A stretch of DNA of 6,693 bases from Bacillota bacterium. Its GTDB lineage: Bacteria > Bacillota > Clostridia > Oscillospirales > Ruminococcaceae. The notes under the pieces were generated by a model. The model searched no databases, was not told where the DNA came from, and was given only the letters and a program-made list of their open reading frames with translations. This document shows positions 5,536 to 6,693 of this stretch, one piece after another (the stretch's first letter is position 1; each line of letters begins with the position of its first letter). Position numbers and translations under genes: made by a program. The stretch spans positions 1 through 6,693 of the forward strand of contig JAEXNS010000085.1 of NCBI GenBank assembly GCA_023439605.1, read 5' to 3'.

Positions 5536-6012
5536 ATGGATATGATAGTTTCGGAAAAACTAGAAAAAATATACAGCATGTTTTTGGAATATGAAAATAT
5601 AACAGATTTAATGTTGCAATGTAATATTTATGAGGTGGATCAAAAAATTGAAGCTAGAGAAAAGATTAGGTTAAAAATAGATAAAATAAAAAAGGAAATT
5701 CATGAATACTCTGAAAATCACGTTGATAAAGATGATTTAAACAAAGCTTTAAAAGTTAGCATAGATAAATCTGAAATCAATCCGAAATATCACGATATTT
5801 TTGAAAGACAAAGATTGATAAATTCAATTATAGATAGAATTTTATCTAAGGAACCTCAAATAATAGAGAGAATAAATATAGAAAAAGATTTTTTACTTGA
5901 AAAAATAAAGAAAAATAATAAAGGTCCAGAATCAAAAGCGTCAAAATATTACTCAGTATCACAGGCTATTGATGGAAACAACTACATTCCTAAGAAAAAT
6001 AAAATAGTATAA
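5536..6012 (+). CDS. Small helical protein before fliD, candidate flagellar export chaperone (FliT/FlgN-like)
   Basis: A 158-residue, highly charged and almost entirely helical protein that I cannot assign with certainty. An N-terminal helix (about 5-35) is followed by a second helix, K-I-E-A-R-E-K-I-R-L-K-I-D-K-I-K-K-E-I (37-55), then a linker with acidic and lysine residues, a third helix (86-127) and a flexible tail with K-Y-Y-S-V-S-Q-A-I-D-G (137-147) and a basic end. This is the build of FlgN/FliT chaperones, and the tail resembles the Y-N-x-x-G tail of the FlgN encoded at 198-668. Its place directly before fliD suggests FliD as a client, as FliT is in other bacteria, but no specific FliT motif is visible. 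The first ATG is preferred over the one at 5542 because AAGGGAGAGG (5521-5530) lies 5 bases before it. One cysteine (29). It is expressed divergently from the PilZ-like gene; no good terminator follows. Confidence 0.6.
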   Translation: MDMIVSEKLEKIYSMFLEYENITDLMLQCNIYEVDQKIEAREKIRLKIDKIKKEIHEYSENHVDKDDLNKALKVSIDKSEINPKYHDIFERQRLINSIIDRILSKEPQIIERINIEKDFLLEKIKKNNKGPESKASKYYSVSQAIDGNNYIPKKNKIV

Positions 6013-6037
6013 GTACATAATTTATATTAAAAAAGTA

Positions 6038-6064
6038 TTGATTTTTTAGGATGAATGTCGATAT
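6038..6064 (+). promoter_or_regulatory. Possible sigma-28 promoter upstream of fliD
   Basis: GTCGATAT (6057-6064) matches the sigma-28 -10 consensus GCCGATAT at 7 of 8 positions. At the expected 15-base spacing the -35 position holds TTGA (6038-6041) in place of TAAA, so the promoter is incomplete by motif. The leader to the fliD ATG would be about 100 bases. Late filament genes such as fliD are commonly under sigma-28, which FlgM at the start of the window would control. An overlapping sigma-A reading (TTGATT with TATATA 6062-6067, 18-base spacer) is also possible. Confidence 0.35.
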
Positions 6065-6155
6065 ATATTGTAAGAAGATGAAGTGATTAAATATATCAAT
6101 CAGTACTAGTAAGTTGTTGAACAAGAAGGAAAAAATATATTTGTAAAGATACCAT

Positions 6156-6165
6156 AAGGAGTGAT
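6156..6165 (+). promoter_or_regulatory. Ribosome binding site of fliD
   Basis: AAGGAGTGAT nearly matches the full 16S rRNA tail complement and places AGGAG 8 bases before the ATG at 6170, which fixes the fliD start. Confidence 0.8.
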
Positions 6166-6169
6166 ACAT

Positions 6170-6693
6170 ATGAAGATTGACAGTTCGTCTACATATACAA
6201 ACGATGCTCATAGTAGTGCTGGTTTTTCTGGTCTTATGTCAGGCATAGATACTGACAATTTAGTAAAAACTATGCTTTCGGGAATTCAAAATAAAATTGA
6301 TAAGCAAAATCAACAAAAACAGGTGTTAGAATGGAAACAAGAATTATATCGTGATACTATTTCAGATATAAATAGTTTTAAAGATAAATATTTAGATATA
6401 GTTTCTAAAAATAGTTTGAAATTAACATCGACATTTAATAAGGCAAAGGTTGAAAGCACATCGGATGCTGTTTCTGTTAAACCAAGCTCTTCTGGTTCTA
6501 CAATAACAGATTTTAATATGCAAGTTGCACAGTTAGCAACAGCTACAAAAGCAACATCAGGTGTAGCAAGTTCTATGGCGATAAGTACAACAGGAGCTCC
6601 TTTATCTTTTGATAGAAATGTAAAGTTTACGGTAAATGGAATAGAGGCAACTATAGATTTGGCGGGAACAGCAGATGCTGCGTTGACTAAAGA
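6170..6693 (+). CDS. fliD: Flagellar filament cap protein FliD (HAP2), N-terminal part (3' end outside window)
   Basis: An open frame from the ATG at 6170 runs without stop to the window end, giving 174 codons. FliD forms the cap at the filament tip and folds exported flagellin into place. The N-terminal FliD domain is plain: F-S-G-L-M-S-G-I-D-T-D-N-L-V-K (19-33) matches the family's G-x-x-S-G-x-D-T-x-x-x-V opening, followed by a coiled-coil helix with Q-Q-K-Q-V-L-E-W-K-Q-E-L-Y-R-D (48-62), typical of clostridial FliD, and F-K-D-K-Y-L-D. After about residue 95 the beta-rich part begins (V-S-V-K, then F-N-M-Q-V-A-Q-L-A, 115-123, a usual FliD element). FliD proteins are generally 450 residues or more, so most of the gene lies beyond the window. 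It follows the candidate chaperone gene by 157 bases, with a possible promoter between. Confidence 0.96.
   Translation, partial: MKIDSSSTYTNDAHSSAGFSGLMSGIDTDNLVKTMLSGIQNKIDKQNQQKQVLEWKQELYRDTISDINSFKDKYLDIVSKNSLKLTSTFNKAKVESTSDAVSVKPSSSGSTITDFNMQVAQLATATKATSGVASSMAISTTGAPLSFDRNVKFTVNGIEATIDLAGTADAALTK

Noticed and set aside
6028..6048. TAAAAAA / TTTTTTA hairpin after the 5536 gene as a terminator
   Set aside because: The 7-bp stem contains only A-T pairs and would be too unstable; such repeats are expected by chance in this base composition.
6048..6054. AGGATGA identical to the fliW leader motif, as a second CsrA site
   Set aside because: It is more than 110 bases from the fliD start, lies within the promoter region and covers no ribosome binding site, so the short match is probably coincidental.
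6034..6107. Possible long-range pairing of AGTATTGAT with ATCAATCAGTACT upstream of fliD
   Set aside because: It needs a 4-base bulge and a loop of more than 50 bases, with few G-C pairs; not distinguishable from chance.
5990..6211. Minus-strand open frame of 73 codons with a hydrophobic product
   Set aside because: It overlaps the fliD start and the end of the 5536 gene, has no ribosome binding site, and its hydrophobic, F- and Y-rich product is what A/T-rich noncoding sequence gives by chance.

Overview
This window is a flagellar late-assembly cluster from an A+T-rich, low-GC Firmicute. The gene order flgM-flgN-flgK-flgL-(DUF6470/YviE-like)-fliW-csrA matches the hook-filament-junction and CsrA-FliW block known from Bacillus and Clostridia. 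The FlgK opening (M-x-STFFG), the strong AGGAGG-type ribosome binding sites and the YVP-S-x-PNY ending of the DUF6470-like protein point to Clostridia, probably near Lachnospirales. That placement is an inference from family knowledge, not a search.

Layout. Positions 1-168 hold the 3' end of flgM (anti-sigma-28). It is followed, with short gaps of 29, 19, 14 and 36 bases, by flgN (198-668), flgK (688-2217), flgL (2232-3272) and a DUF6470/YviE-like gene (3309-3896), which looks like one operon. A 100-base gap containing a long-loop hairpin separates this from fliW (3997-4437) and csrA (4431-4664), which overlap by 7 bases. A perfect 13-bp hairpin (4669-4700) lies between csrA and a convergent minus-strand gene (4706-5353) whose shape resembles a two-domain YcgR/MotI-like PilZ protein but lacks the usual c-di-GMP-binding residues. 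A divergent promoter region (5354-5535) centred on the palindrome TATCAATTGATA separates it from a plus-strand gene for a small helical protein (5536-6012), possibly an export chaperone. After a 157-base gap with a sigma-28-like -10 element, fliD (filament cap) starts at 6170 and runs off the window.

How the genes work together. FlgM holds back sigma-28 until the hook is complete. FlgN is the export chaperone for FlgK and FlgL, the two hook-filament junction proteins. FliD caps the growing filament. FliW and CsrA form the flagellin homeostasis switch: in Bacillus, CsrA represses flagellin translation and FliW, freed when flagellin is exported, antagonises CsrA. The minus-strand PilZ-like protein, if correctly read, would belong with motility control.

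No CRISPR array, mobile element, tRNA or rRNA was seen, and no stretch over 300 bases lacks a gene. The region is largely ordinary flagellar biology. The points worth a second look are the divergent promoter palindrome, the degenerate PilZ-like protein, the unassigned gene before fliD, the long-loop hairpin, and a CsrA-like motif over the fliW ribosome binding site.
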